DNA of 64,000 nucleotides from Parus major. Lineage: Eukaryota; Chordata; Aves; Passeriformes; Paridae. Positions 23,794 to 35,700 of the stretch are shown here, one piece after another; the stretch's first letter is position 1; each line of letters begins with the position of its first letter. Under the pieces are notes generated by a model. The model saw only the letters and a list, made by a program, of their open reading frames with translations. It made no database searches and was not told where the DNA came from. The DNA is taken from positions 128,177,613 through 128,241,612 of the forward strand of contig NC_031769.1 in NCBI RefSeq assembly GCF_001522545.3. The letters run 5' to 3'. The position numbers were made by a program, and so were the translations under genes.

Positions 23794-25974
23794 ACCATCT
23801 CTGTGGATCCTACAGAAAGAGGTGATCAGGATATGAGCAGGGTTACACTGCTCACTGGGTGCCATGCAACTTTTGAGAAAGGCATGTGAATTACTCACAG
23901 GAATTATGGTGCATTTAAAATGAACTTTGATAATTAATAAATGGGCACAACAGAAAGATCTACGAAGTCCTTCAGTAAACTAGCAGTGTCCAAATGCAAC
24001 CAACTGAAAAATCCTCCTGTTTCAAAAGCAAATTCTTTGATACCACAGGAGTGGTGGACATAATAAGTAGATGAAAACATCTTCATCTGAAATTATGTAT
24101 CTCAGCTGAAATTGGTGAACAATGCTCTCTTAGATAACAAGTGAGGATGTGACCTTGATTATTGGCATAAATACTGAAAATGGAAAGCAGGAATAATAAG
24201 GACATAAGCCAACAGCTGAAAAGAAAGTGGCACCTTAGAAATAGATTATTCCCTAATTTGATTACCTCTGGGATTTTAATGAATTTCATTGAAACATCTT
24301 GGTAAGTCTTAAAAGCAAGGTATTTGACTAAGAAGTTTGTGACTGGGTAGAGTATAGAAATTCTTAACATAAGTGGGAAGTCTTCAATAAAGTCTGACAT
24401 GATTCAGGCTATTGCTAAAATTAGAACATACAAGATGAATAAATAAAAAATATATCTGTTTTTAAAAGGAAAACAAATCCTCCCCCTCCAAGCTGTAGGG
24501 TATCCACTCCTCTCCAGTCGGTAAGGTATAGCTGAAAGATCAGGTTAATGGAAAGGAAAGCTCTACAATTTTTTCTGACTTTTTTTTTCTGTTTGTGCAT
24601 GTTTCTATATGACCGTGTACACACTCGAGCATACTCAGTACTCTTTGCAAAGACTACAGGGTCTAGTGGCACATATTCAGCATCTGTGCATTTCCCAAAT
24701 CAGCACACCTGCAGGAAAAAGAAAGTGTTGAGTCCCTCTATCCATCACTGGTGTCAGGTTTGTACAAAGCTGTGTTGTACAAAGCTGTGTTTTACACAGC
24801 TCAGATTGTTCAGATGCATCACTTAAGCCATTAATGAGTAGGATGAAGTGTGTGGGACACTGAGAAGGAATGTTTTACAGAATGAAGGGCTTCAGGGAAA
24901 GCACTGAAAATGGAAAAACAGCCATGATGGACTGTGCTTCTCTAGCTGTCAGATGCGGCTTGGAAGTCAACCAGAATGTCTAGAGAAGGCAGTTTTTTCA
25001 TATCCTGGTGACTAAATTCTTCCTTCATTTTTTTCCCCCTCCAAAGTTTTTTAAAGTCTTTTACATTTCACTTATATAAAAATGTACTGTTATGGGGAAA
25101 ACTCGTTTTTCTATACACAAAGTTTTGTCTTCTACCAACCAGGGTAAATTTAGAATTGATGCTGACATTGAGGGAACTGCACACACAGAGAAAGTAAAAA
25201 ACTGACCAAAGCATCTCTGGAAATCAATTTGTGTTTAAAGTTCTGGTTTCTAAGATTATGATTATTATTTTCTGTTATTACAGGCCCTAGGCAACAGCGA
25301 AATAGTTCTGGGCATGGGACTAGCAATGGCAATTCCATGCATAGACTAAATAGGCAAGGCGGCTGAATAGGAAAAAGATTGCAACATGCAAGGCAGAGAG
25401 GGGCAACGTGAGAGCTGAACACATCTCTTGGATCCCACAGTATTAACCACAACCTCAGTTTCTCTCAGTTACATCTTGCACACCTAAAAGCATCACCAAT
25501 CCCATCATTGCAGGTTGCAGCTACCCATGGGTCCAAGGCACCTGCTGTTTCCTGCTGCTGGGAATGAGATTCCTGGCACTGCCCCACTGAACGCCAGTCC
25601 CTTGTCTAGATGACTGCATTGATGGTGAAGGTGTCTGTCTAGTCTCCTGGCCTGAAAAATTGTTGCTACTAAAAAAAAAAAACCAACTTGTTTTTTCTGT
25701 TTTTTAAAAATTTCTTCTGTCTGGAACTTAATTAGTGACAATGACATACATGGTTCCCCCACTCTATCTACTCCTGGATTGCTGTATCTGTTGTGGCACA
25801 TTCTCAGGAATGGATAGGCATGGATATAAAGATTGGAGCCATGTCAACATCTTTCTGGCTTCATCTCATCAGCACTGAGAGTTCAGGTCTCCAGAGACCT
25901 CTTGGAGTTCTCTGTGTATTGCTTTTCTTATGGAGCTGTTATGTAAATTCTCAGTACTGTGTGTAAGATAGCTT
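23794..25974. other. unique-looking non-coding DNA
   Basis: No gene or transposon is recognised. A two-copy 15-bp tandem that folds into a hairpin (24761-24801) is listed separately, and a 12-base A tract lies near 25671. Open frames reach about 105 codons on the minus strand with no recognisable motif. Confidence 0.5.
24761..24801. repeat. 15-bp tandem duplication ending in a hairpin
   Basis: The unit tgtacaaagctgtgt occurs twice in tandem (24761-24775, 24776-24790). The end of the second unit, agctgtgt, then pairs with acacagct (24794-24801) across a 3-base loop. It looks like a local slippage product. Confidence 0.85.
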
Positions 25975-26175
25975 TATCTCTCTCATTGTTTCTGACCTGT
26001 CTGGGTCAGATCAGGCTGATCTTCTTGCCACAGAGGATGTTTATTTGCTGCTGGACACATAAGCATCTAAGAGAGAATACACATTTGTTGCATTTCACAT
26101 CACTGGGAAAAGGTGTCATGCAGGATCACTTAAATGAGCAACCTAAGGCCAAAACAAATCTGTGATATGCAAACT
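25975..26175. repeat. diverged interspersed repeat, copy 2 (block B then A reversed)
   Basis: Block B (25975-26062, 'tctctctcattgtttctg' through 'ttgccacagaggatgtttat' to 'acacataa') matches 12237-12310 directly. Block A (26068-26175, 'taagagagaatacac' through 'aaaaggtgtcatgcagg' to 'tgtgatatgcaaac') matches the reverse complement of 12141-12248. By eye the blocks look roughly 75-85% identical, with a 13-16 bp gap in B. Family unknown; non-coding. Confidence 0.6.
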
Positions 26176-26580
26176 TGGTTCTACAGGCAGCTTAAGAGTT
26201 CAGTTCTTCAGATGGCTCCAGGCATTGCTACTCAAGTGACAGGGATGGTATAGACACTGTAGCTAATGGTCCAGCTTTTTTCAGTAGCCTGTGACTGCCC
26301 TCCTGATACAAGAGAAGCATCCACAATGCTGTGTAGCAGGCCATATCATGTGTTTGCTGCTGCATTGATGTTCATTCAAAGCACTTCCCTTGGATCAGTC
26401 ACTTGTGATGCCTGTTGTGGAGGCAGAGACTTCTGCTGAAATTTAGTCATATACCCCATTTGTCTGTAGTGGTTCACACTGAGCTTTCTGCATTGGAGTG
26501 GCCAAGTCATCTGCAGTGTGCCCTTCTGTGGATTTGTGAGGGCTGTGTCTTTTCCTCTGCTAGTTAGTAATTCACAGAGC

Positions 26581-26674
26581 TAATGGATGTGTGCTAGTGT
26601 TACTGTAATTACCCATTAATCATTATGACACACAAAGCCATTGCTGACAGTATACTCTGGCTTATCATTTGCAT
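26581..26674. promoter_or_regulatory. possible enhancer-like cluster: homeodomain and octamer motifs
   Basis: Within about 95 bases there are TAATGG (26581), TAATTA (26606-26611), ATTAAT (26615-26620), a following CATTA, and an exact POU octamer ATTTGCAT (26667-26674). Such clustering is seen in developmental enhancers, but these are short AT-rich words in AT-rich DNA. No conservation or binding data are available here, so the call is weak. Confidence 0.2.
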
Positions 26675-28667
26675 GCTTATTATGTCCAACTTACTCTCAT
26701 CAGTGATGGTTAAAACTTCTGCCAGGTCTGGATCAGGTGGGAATATGCTCAAATCCTTCCCATTTTCCATGCTCTGACTGACATGTAATGAGCTGTTATT
26801 TTAAACAAGTAGCACAGTTTCTGCTGACTCACCTGGCTACTTTCTGTGCTGCTGAAATTTATATTGTTCATCTACCACATTTATTTTTTGTTAAGAAAAA
26901 GTCTTTAATACTAAGAATGTGCTATTGTGTTTGTTTCTCGTGAGGGAGAACGCCTTAGGGTGCAGACCTACCTGCAAATCCAATGTGTTTACACACTCTC
27001 CTGTCACCCATCCCACCCACACTGCTCCCTCCTCAGCCACGTGCACAGATTAACTGTCTGATTTCATTTTGGATTCTTCTTTTGTCTTTCCAGGACATAG
27101 TTTACTGCACAGTATCTAACTGCATCAGTTCTGTTGCTCAGTACAGATGCAGGAGGTTTTCTACACTGACAGAAGTGTTTTTCTATGCTGTACCTGTGTG
27201 GATGTAACCATGCCAGACAGCAGTCATGTGAGACTCCTTGGGAGCAGAAAGTCCAGCAGTGCAAGCTCTGGCTTGCTGATCGCTGTGCCAGCAAATATAT
27301 GTATTTTAAGAGAAACATGAACAGGACTTGTCCTGGTTATAGGGCAGCCAGGGAGATGCTTCTGAACTTGTAGGACGGTCAGCCTTCTTGGTAGATGCCT
27401 GGGATAGCAGCCAGGCAACTCACGTTTAATTTACAGTTAAGTCATCTAAGTTTATTTCTCAGAAAATACCTATTTTAAAAATTCTGAAATTAAAACATGG
27501 TTAAAACTCTCTACAATAAACAGAAGACTTCAGAGGAAAGAATGACTGCCAGCTTTGCTTTTTGTTCAAGCTGTAACAGATTTGAAGTTTATTTTATACT
27601 CTAGACTTAAAAGATGCTTGAGATAGTTCTTCAAAAGGAGCTGGACATCTGTGCAAGCACTCACTGAATACTTCAGATAATGTTCAATCTGGGTTGGATG
27701 CCCCAGAGATCAAGTCAAAGAGAGAAGTGATTGTTTTGCTTTTGATATCTATACCAAACTCCCTTAAAATGGGTGACATTTCAGCTGCAGGCACATTATC
27801 AGTAGCCTGAGATCAGAATAGCTGTCAAGTACTTTCAATTTGGAATAAAAACCAAACAAGCAATAGAGGTCATGAGTTAAAGATTTAAGACTTGCTGTTA
27901 AATTTCTCAAACCCTGTTCTCCCACAGAAAAGAAGCTGTAATAGCTCTCCATATAACTTATGTATCATGGTGGTGAAGGAAATCCTAACAGACCAGCCAG
28001 TATTCCAGAGAATGCTTCTGCTGTGTAATTATTTAAAAAATGAAACTCTGTAGGACTGGGAGATTAACAGGGCAGATTGATTTTTCTCAGGGTTCTCGTA
28101 TCTATGTCTTCAGCAGAGGCTATGTGAAACTGGTCTGTCCCCAGCCTCACAAGAGGGGAACAAAGTTACTTCATGCTGACTCTGTTGAGTCTCCTGCATC
28201 ATGCAGTCTGTGACATCCTGGTGCAGAGGGGCAATTTGCATTTTGCAGTTCAGGGGTCTAGTTTTTCTTTTCAAAACTCCAGAATTCTTAAGGTGAAACA
28301 GATCTATGGAATTTTGTCTTAATGATAATTTCCTCTCAAAGACATTTTTGTTAGGAATGACAGAGGATTTTGTTGGTGTTGAAAGGAGAGGAAGCCGTTC
28401 CACCACACTTTGGCTGAATGAAGAGTCCATGACATCTGCTTGTCTTAATTATCCTGTGTTGCTCTGTAGAGTGCTGAGGATTTATGTCTTCTAAAACATG
28501 CCTGGTATCTCCAACACTACTTCTGACCTTACAAATCTCAGTCTTTCCACTGTGAGCTTTCTTTTGAAGGCCTTGGAAGACCCCAGCTGTTCATATTCCA
28601 TTCTGATGGCTACTAAGCAGTCAGAATAATTTATTATAATCTAATAAATAAAAAAAATTCTTTTTAG

Positions 28668-28763
28668 GTTGTTGTTGTTGTTTGTTTATTGTTTGTTTGG
28701 GATTTTTTGGTTATTCAGTTTTGTTTGTTTTGTTTGTTTTTTGTTAGTTTTGTTTTGGTTTTT
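28668..28763. repeat. (GTT)n/(GTTT)n low-complexity tract
   Basis: Starts as four GTT units and continues as imperfect GTTT/TGTTT repeats with interruptions. Confidence 0.85.
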
Positions 28764-30590
28764 AGCTACTAGTTAGAAATTCATTGTTAGGAATCAAGGG
28801 AAATGGTAATCTAGTGCAAGCAGCCCTTGAGGTACTGTCTTCAGTGTGAATAATCCTTTCCCTGTCTTTCAGTGAACAAACTTCACCCTGTCAAGAAGAA
28901 GGATTTTAGGTCTTCTTTTGTGTAATTCCCTCTTCTGGCAGCCAGGCAAAATTAGCAGGTATTCATGAAAATAATTTCCTTCTGTTCACAAGCTATGAAT
29001 GAAGATATTTCTCAAACCCTTCATAGATCTTCACAAGCTTTGCATGTTTCTATCATGGTATTTGAAGGTATATCAGACAAGTAACACCAGGTACCTCTAT
29101 GTGAAAACTTCCCATAGCCTGCCAAAAGTGTGCTCATTGTTCACATGTCCCAAACACATACACCACAATGCACATGGAGTTTCCTGATTCTTTGAGGTCC
29201 TGAAGGGAGCGGAAGTCTAGCCAGCACACTTTACCCCTCTGCAGGGCCTAGAAGAGCTTTGGTGATCTGAAGTGTTGTTATGGAGGTCACTGAGCTCAGT
29301 TTCCAGAGTTCACTGCATATTCTTTCCATATTCTTTCTCTGGCTTGCAGGAAAAACGGAGGGATGGTTTGTTTTCTCATAGAGCCCTTTATTCCACCAGT
29401 CCTTTGTGCATATGCAATAGCTTATAGATGCTGGTCTGAGGAGGCCTGACAGGGTAGGTGAGCAGCAGCAGTCTCTCATCTGGGATGGAGAGTGTGTAGG
29501 GAGGTCCCTCTATTGATCTTCCAGGTCTTAGGAGACAGGTTGGGTTCTCCATGTCCTTTACCGAGGAGAAGAAAAAAGCTTTCTGTGGAATCCCTCATAG
29601 AAATATTCACTCAGTATAATGGCTTCTTAGGCTCTGGAATGCACTCATACCACCTAATTATTGACATCTTAAAGTCAGGTGTTGAATCTAATTGCTTGGC
29701 CTCAGTGGAGAGAAATTGCTGTTGATTCATTCAAGCTATCATGGGCATTTGTTTTAGGACAAGTTGTCCTTAGAGGGTGACCATAACTCTTTGTTGATTG
29801 TAGGGATGGATGTTGAGGCACATAGAGAAGTTGAACCCCAGAGCAGATAATTTTTTGTGACCTCTTAAGAAAAAATATTTCTTAACTTTTTGTTCTCTTT
29901 CTCTGGCATGAAAGAAAATCTGCTTGAAGTAACACATTATTGATACTTTAAGGACTGTGCAGCCAAGGTTTTTAAATGTGTATTTAGAAACTGTAGCCTG
30001 AAAACTATAAACTGAGGAGCGGTTTAGGTATTGGCATTGCTGTTTACATATATTTAATTTCTCTAAGATTTCCTGCATTTTTGCTAGAAACTATTTAGGA
30101 GGTTTATAATTTTGCTTATCACCTGTGTTTGCAGGGTCTGGAAATGTAAAATCTATACTGTTAGCCCTCAACTTCAGGTATCAATTCTGAGTCATATGTT
30201 GTTTTTTTTTTTTTTGAATATGGGTTATGGTGAAAAAAGTTCATTGCCTTGAAAGTTTGTAAAAAGGGAAGGTGAAAAGAGTATGAGCTGATCAGAAGTA
30301 ATGGGAGTTGGGAACCTAGTGAAGGCTTGCAGGGAGAAAGAAGTGTAAGAACTTTTGCTATGACAAGAGAGCAGCTATTTCTGTACTGTAACAACAAAGC
30401 AAGTAATTAATATCCATTAAAGGATGAACTGTTATTGCTGAAGGTGATACTATATAAAAAAAAAACAAACCAGTCTTGCTGCAGAAAATTAGGTTGTGCT
30501 TGATACTGTCATGAATAACATCTCACAGGCAACAGGAAATATACCTTATAGTAGGAAGTACTAGGGATTAGAGAGAAAGCACGGAGTTGC

Positions 30591-31346
30591 ATGGAGTTGG
30601 AAGCTACATCTCAGTGGGAAGAGATAGAATATTCCTTGATTTTGAAGTGTGCTTTCCTCTCCTGCTCACCGCAAGGTGAAGGATGCCATCCTGCTTTCCT
30701 GGTGAGTGCTGTCCAAAGCCTTCCCTGTTTGTCAGGGATGTTGAGGACACAGGCTTTGTCTGATTTACCAGTGGGCAGCCCTGTATTTAAGGTGGGAGTC
30801 TTGGCTCATAGGGAATGCAGACAACCACCTGTGGAAGTCACTGTGGTTTTCAGACCTTCTTCCAGATTAACTAAACACGGCTTTAAAACAACGGCAGCTG
30901 CTCAGAAGACGCATGGGCAGGTTCCACTGGGGCTCTGTGCTCTGTGGGTACACACAGCCCAGCCGTGCCATGCCTTGGCTGTGCTGGCAGCAGCCCCAGG
31001 CCCTGCCGGCTGTCCCCCACCAGGTGTCCCCCACCAGGTGTCCCCCACCAGGTGTCCCCTGCCAGGTGTCCCCTGCCGTGGGTGTGGCAGGAGCGGCAGC
31101 AGCCGGAGTGGACGCAGATGTCACAGCATCTCAGGCTGGGTGGCGTTGTTGGCATGGGTCACACACCAGGAAATTTTTGCTTCCTTTGTTTCCAGCCCTG
31201 AGTCAAACTCCAGAGCGATTTCTCTAGCCTTGAGCTATCAATACAAACTATTGCTCAGATCCAAACTGCCCGAGTTTTACTGCCCTCAAACCTGCAGTGT
31301 GGCTAGGGCATGTGGGGAAGCAGGAAATTCACTGGACTTTAGATAA
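30591..31346 (+). other. longest open frame (251 codons), doubtful coding
   Basis: The plus-strand frame opens with MELEATSQWEEIEYS and closes with AGNSLDFR before a stop. I recognise no domain, signal peptide or membrane segment. The centre is GC-rich and includes a 14-bp tandem repeat giving a Pro/Gly/Val-rich stretch. Because 14 is not a multiple of three, any change in repeat number would shift the frame, which argues against selection on a protein. Both strands are open for about 85-100 codons in other frames, showing that the lack of stops is compositional. Probably not a gene; an exon of a non-coding transcript is possible. Confidence 0.12.
31012..31081. repeat. 14-bp minisatellite, five copies
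   Basis: Three identical units gtcccccaccaggt are followed by gtcccctgccaggt and a diverged gtcccctgccgtgg. It lies in the GC-richest part of the window (about 30.9-31.13 kb). Confidence 0.93.
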
Positions 31347-34300
31347 TTGTAATTTTTTTAAGCGGTGGAAGTGGTTTTCCAAGGTTATGCTCAGAACAGA
31401 ATGGAGAACTGTTTGCCTTTAAATGCTACAAATAACTGATTATGTGTAAAAATACCTGATTAAGATACTGGAAGTCAGACTTTTGGAAGAGTGCTTCAGA
31501 TCATGATTTACCACCATTTTTCATGTGTGTGGCCACAGATCCAATTCCCTGTATGTTACCGAGCTCTGCCCATGGTTCAGGTGTGTGATTTATCCTTCAG
31601 CTGCCTTTATAGTGAATACAGTGCACGCTCATGTACTGATCTGACTATGACAGTCAACATATGTTGCTTTTCTGCAGCTGAGGAAAAGCCAGTTAATGGA
31701 GACTGATCATATCTGTTCAGTCCAAACAGGTGCTGAGGAGAATGCTCAGATGCAGTTGCTAAACACTGCACATTTTTGGAAACAAAGCATATAATGTTAA
31801 AACTAAAGCTATGGGCAGCTTGCAAAACAGGTATTCAAAAAAGCAGTCTAGAGCCATAGGTAATGTTTCTCCATCCTGAAATATTAGGTGATGGTCAAGA
31901 GGACTGAAAAAATGCCCTAATACTATTCTGCCATCATTCAAAAGAAGTGGAAGATAATGTCTTGTTAAATATGACTAAATAAAGACTAGACAGCTTCACA
32001 TGTATTTTGGGCAGATGGCAGACAACAGAAAGAAGAGTAAGTCAATGACTGCTAAAGAAGGGCAGTCTCGTTCAATGGCAATGCTTCTACAACTTAATTT
32101 TCTCTTAATTTTTTCTACTGAGATTAGGGCAATCTAAAATTTAGACATGTAGTTTTTTTCTTTTAGGTCAGATCTAGGTACTTGGCCTTCTTAGGTGGAT
32201 CACAGAGACAAATGTGGAAAGCAGTCATTGTCATATTAAGATGGGTCTGTAGAGGGATGAGTTGAACTTTGGAGACGCTGGTCCTCCACCAGGATAACTG
32301 TAGAGCTATTCTGGGCTGGAAGTCCAGCTCTGAGATGGATACAGCCAAATGAGGTGAATCCTTTCTTAAGCACATGCATATAAAATTACAAGTACTACTG
32401 AGCTATGATAACTGAAATAGTAAGAAAACCAGCCAAACATTTAAAAGCTAAATTAAACATTCTAGAACTTCAGTAGTGAAGGTAATTTTCTATGGAAAGA
32501 AATTTCTTAAAGCTGTTGATGAAACCTCCACTCTTGAAAATTCTGATAATGTTTTTGTTAAGACTGGATGTTCTTCTAAAAGCTGTGTCAAAAGTTCAAG
32601 AACTCAAAAGTTCAACTCAATATGAAAAAGGAATTAATTCCTCAAAACTTTATGCTTGAAAAGAAGTTAGATGGCAAACTCTTCTGCTCCTAAAGTCTAT
32701 CAGTCTGGTATAAGCAAGAAAGATGATACAGCAAGAAAAATGCTAAGACTGGACCGGGATGATAACTTGAATAGAAATGTGTAAAAAAATTACATGTCTT
32801 TTGTTGAGGTTGTCATTAAAAAACAGTATGTGTTCTTCAACTACAAGGACCATGCTCTTCAATATCCAAAAAGGGACACAGGTAAACCCAACCATGTCTT
32901 TAACAAAGAAACACAGTTCTTGAATACCAGGTATGCATTTAGATACACCATCCAAGAGAATTAGGATGTCCATTGGGAATTACTGTTTTTCTACTTCCTG
33001 CTAAACTAATTGTTTACTATTCACTAATTGTGAAGCTTTACCTGAAGAGACATTCCCATCCCTGTGTTTTTTACAGCAGGAGTTCACTGGTGTAGCATGG
33101 GCCAGGGAAATTTGCATACAGTCAGAAACTGAGATATTTTTCTGGTTTTCCAGCTTGTCAGAGCTCAGTACACTACAGCAGAACTTGTAAAAGTCCTCTT
33201 TGGACAAAAAAGGGGGCATATAACCATCTTAGTTCAGCAAAGCTGAACATCCTAGGTAAGGCACGAGGCAGCTACTTTTCTCTGACCAGGAGTTGCTCCT
33301 GTGAGTGAGTGTGTTGCTCACTGACTGCATTTGCAGAAGTCACCTGGCAGAGTATTAATCAGATTAGTCCAATGGGAACAAAGTGAAGTGTTTCTATTGC
33401 TACATTGCACCATGTTTTGTGTCACTCTCATGTTATCTCTTATCATTCTGGTACCTGGTGGCCTCACTGAGAAGGAAAATGTCACTGTGCCCAGCATGTA
33501 CCTTCCTTGAAAAGCAGGGGAGGAAAGGTGGTAGGATCAGGGAAGCAGGGAAAGCAAATTCAATTGTCTGGAATAAGTAACTGGACTGAAGATTTCTCAG
33601 AGGAAGAGACGGTCTTATGGAGATACTGAAAGTTCTAGGACACAGCTGACCTCAGAGACATTCCTAACTGCACCCCTTTCTGAGTCTTCCAGGTATCAGG
33701 AGGTTCATTGCTATCTTGAAAATGAGAAAACCAGAACTCCTGTTCTTTACAAACAAGGAGTTTGCTATGCTGAGCACCTGGGGTTTGAATGGCTCTGTTG
33801 CTCTGCCTGTGCAGAGAAGAGCAAGGGAATGAAGCTACTAATGGAGAGCCTGGTTTTGGCTGGGCTGCAAAAGCCATTAAAACAGCAGAGCCAAGACAGT
33901 GACAATATTTTGGCATGCTTTTGCAGTGGTCAAAGTGACCCTATATATCATTTTATGTATTTATTTTTCTATATGTGTACAGTCACCTCAATGACTTGGC
34001 ATGCTTTCTAGTTATGCCAGCCAAACCAGAACTTCTCGATTTGGCTCTACCTTCAAACTTTCTGGCATGTCAACTTCTACAAGGAAAGATGGCTGGCAGA
34101 GGAGTCTTTGGTCCCGGCTGGCATGTAGTGCCTTTTTTTTTCTGCAGTCATAAGGCAAAGAAGGAAGAATCTGTGTTTATTTCAACATAGAAGATAAAGA
34201 CAGTAAAGAGAAGAGGAAAAAGGGCTAAGCAGTAGAGTAGGCATTACTTTTTAAACCAAGGAGTGTGTGAAGTTTTAAAACATGACAGCACAAAGCTGCA

Positions 34301-35614
34301 TATAACTTCAAGTTGTCTAATGAAACCAGTTAGTAGAATAGTCTCATCTGAAAATACTTGGAAGTATAAGAGCCAGAAACTATAAGAACCTTCAGAGATT
34401 CACCTTCAGCTTCATGAACAACTATTATTACATTATGGGTGTAATATTTAATGTTTATGGTTTGCTTGTGTACTCACTTTGCAGAGGCCTAGCAATCACA
34501 AGCTGTACAGTGTTCTAGTGAAACATCATCTCAGACCCTGCATAGAAAGCAGAAACAGAGATGGTTTAGAAATATCCAAAGTGAAGTAATGCTTTTGAGG
34601 ATTGGAAAGTTGAATTGTCAGAGGAGCTTAGTAGCTCCTATCTCATTGACAAAGATATCTTTCATGGTATGAGGACATGTTTGAAAGAACTACTGCATGA
34701 GGAAAGAGAGTGGAAAATGTTATGCTGGGAACTCATGTTTCATCCTTAATGGCACTTTACCATGACATGGGGATGATGTTGTCAGGCTGATCTGAGAAAA
34801 ATATCTTCCAGGACCTTGTGAAACAGGGAACTTGATTTCCTGAAGCAAAAAGCAGTGAGATGATATGATGGCTGGTTGAATTAAAAAAAAAGAAAATTAG
34901 AACATGCATCTTCTTCTCAGCAGCAGGTTGAGATACTGAACACGTTACTTACAGATCTGTGTAGTATCCTTCTGAATATGCTGCTTGCAGACAAGCTCCC
35001 ATGCACAGCTCTTACAGGAACAATACTTTGAGTCAGCTGCCCATTATTCCCATTGGTATGAATTGCCATATTATTAACACACTACCATGAACTGAATGCA
35101 GCATGGACTACGTGGTGAGGACTGTTCTCACATAATTCACAATCTGAAAAATACCCAACACTTTAAAACCATGTTTCATATAGAGTATAAAATAACAACA
35201 ATAACAAAGAAGAGTCAATAAGAACTACAGTACTAGAAATTCATGGGTGTAAGGCATTTTAAATTTAAGGCAAATAAAGTTAGGGACATCTGTTATTGAA
35301 GCTCAAAACATTTGATTTGGGAAGAACAGGATGTTTTGTACCACACCACTGGATATTCTTGTGAATCAATATTTTTTTAATATCTATACTGAAATATTTT
35401 ATATGATTCATTTAATATTTTTGATATCAAAGATAGTCTTCATACAGATCTGAAAAATTGTTGTGATACATTGCCAGAAATGTATTTGCATTGACTTTAA
35501 AAAATATTTTGTTGATTTATAAGCAACTATAAGTAATTGAACAACAAAACATAAAGGAATTCATCAGAAGACACACAACCTAAAGCCAAACAAGGTTATC
35601 TGTTGTTCATTTCT
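31347..35614. other. unique-looking non-coding DNA
   Basis: No gene, RNA gene or transposon is recognised. The longest frame is about 93 codons on the minus strand (33635-33916) and resembles nothing known. Confidence 0.5.
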
Positions 35615-35700
35615 GAATCACAAAACTTTTTCCTGGAAGGGATTCCTGGAAGTCATCTGGGTTAACTTTGCTGTGGTGCTGAATTATTGTTTACATCAGG
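35615..35700 (-). mobile_element. possible ancient CR1 3'-end remnant
   Basis: 'aatcacaaaa', 'cctggaagggattcctggaa' and 'gtcatctgggttaac' follow the order and wording of the CR1 3' end on the complementary strand, though heavily mutated. The similarity is short and lost beyond about 35700, so chance resemblance is not excluded. Confidence 0.35.

Larger units (their letters stand above)
26176..30590. other. unique-looking non-coding DNA
   Basis: No gene or transposon is recognised. The homeodomain/octamer motif cluster at 26581-26674 and the GTTT-rich tract at 28668 are listed separately. A T14 run lies at 30202-30215. A good acceptor-like pyrimidine tract ends near 27093, but no matching donor follows before a stop. 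Confidence 0.5.

Noticed and set aside
27060..27209. Exon-like segment after a strong pyrimidine tract and CAG near 27093
   Set aside because: The open frame ends at a stop about 115 bases later and no donor site is seen before it.
30867..31155. Possible CpG island and promoter
   Set aside because: The patch is GC-rich, but CpG dinucleotides are sparse and the GC content comes largely from the CCCCCACCAGGT-type tandem repeat.
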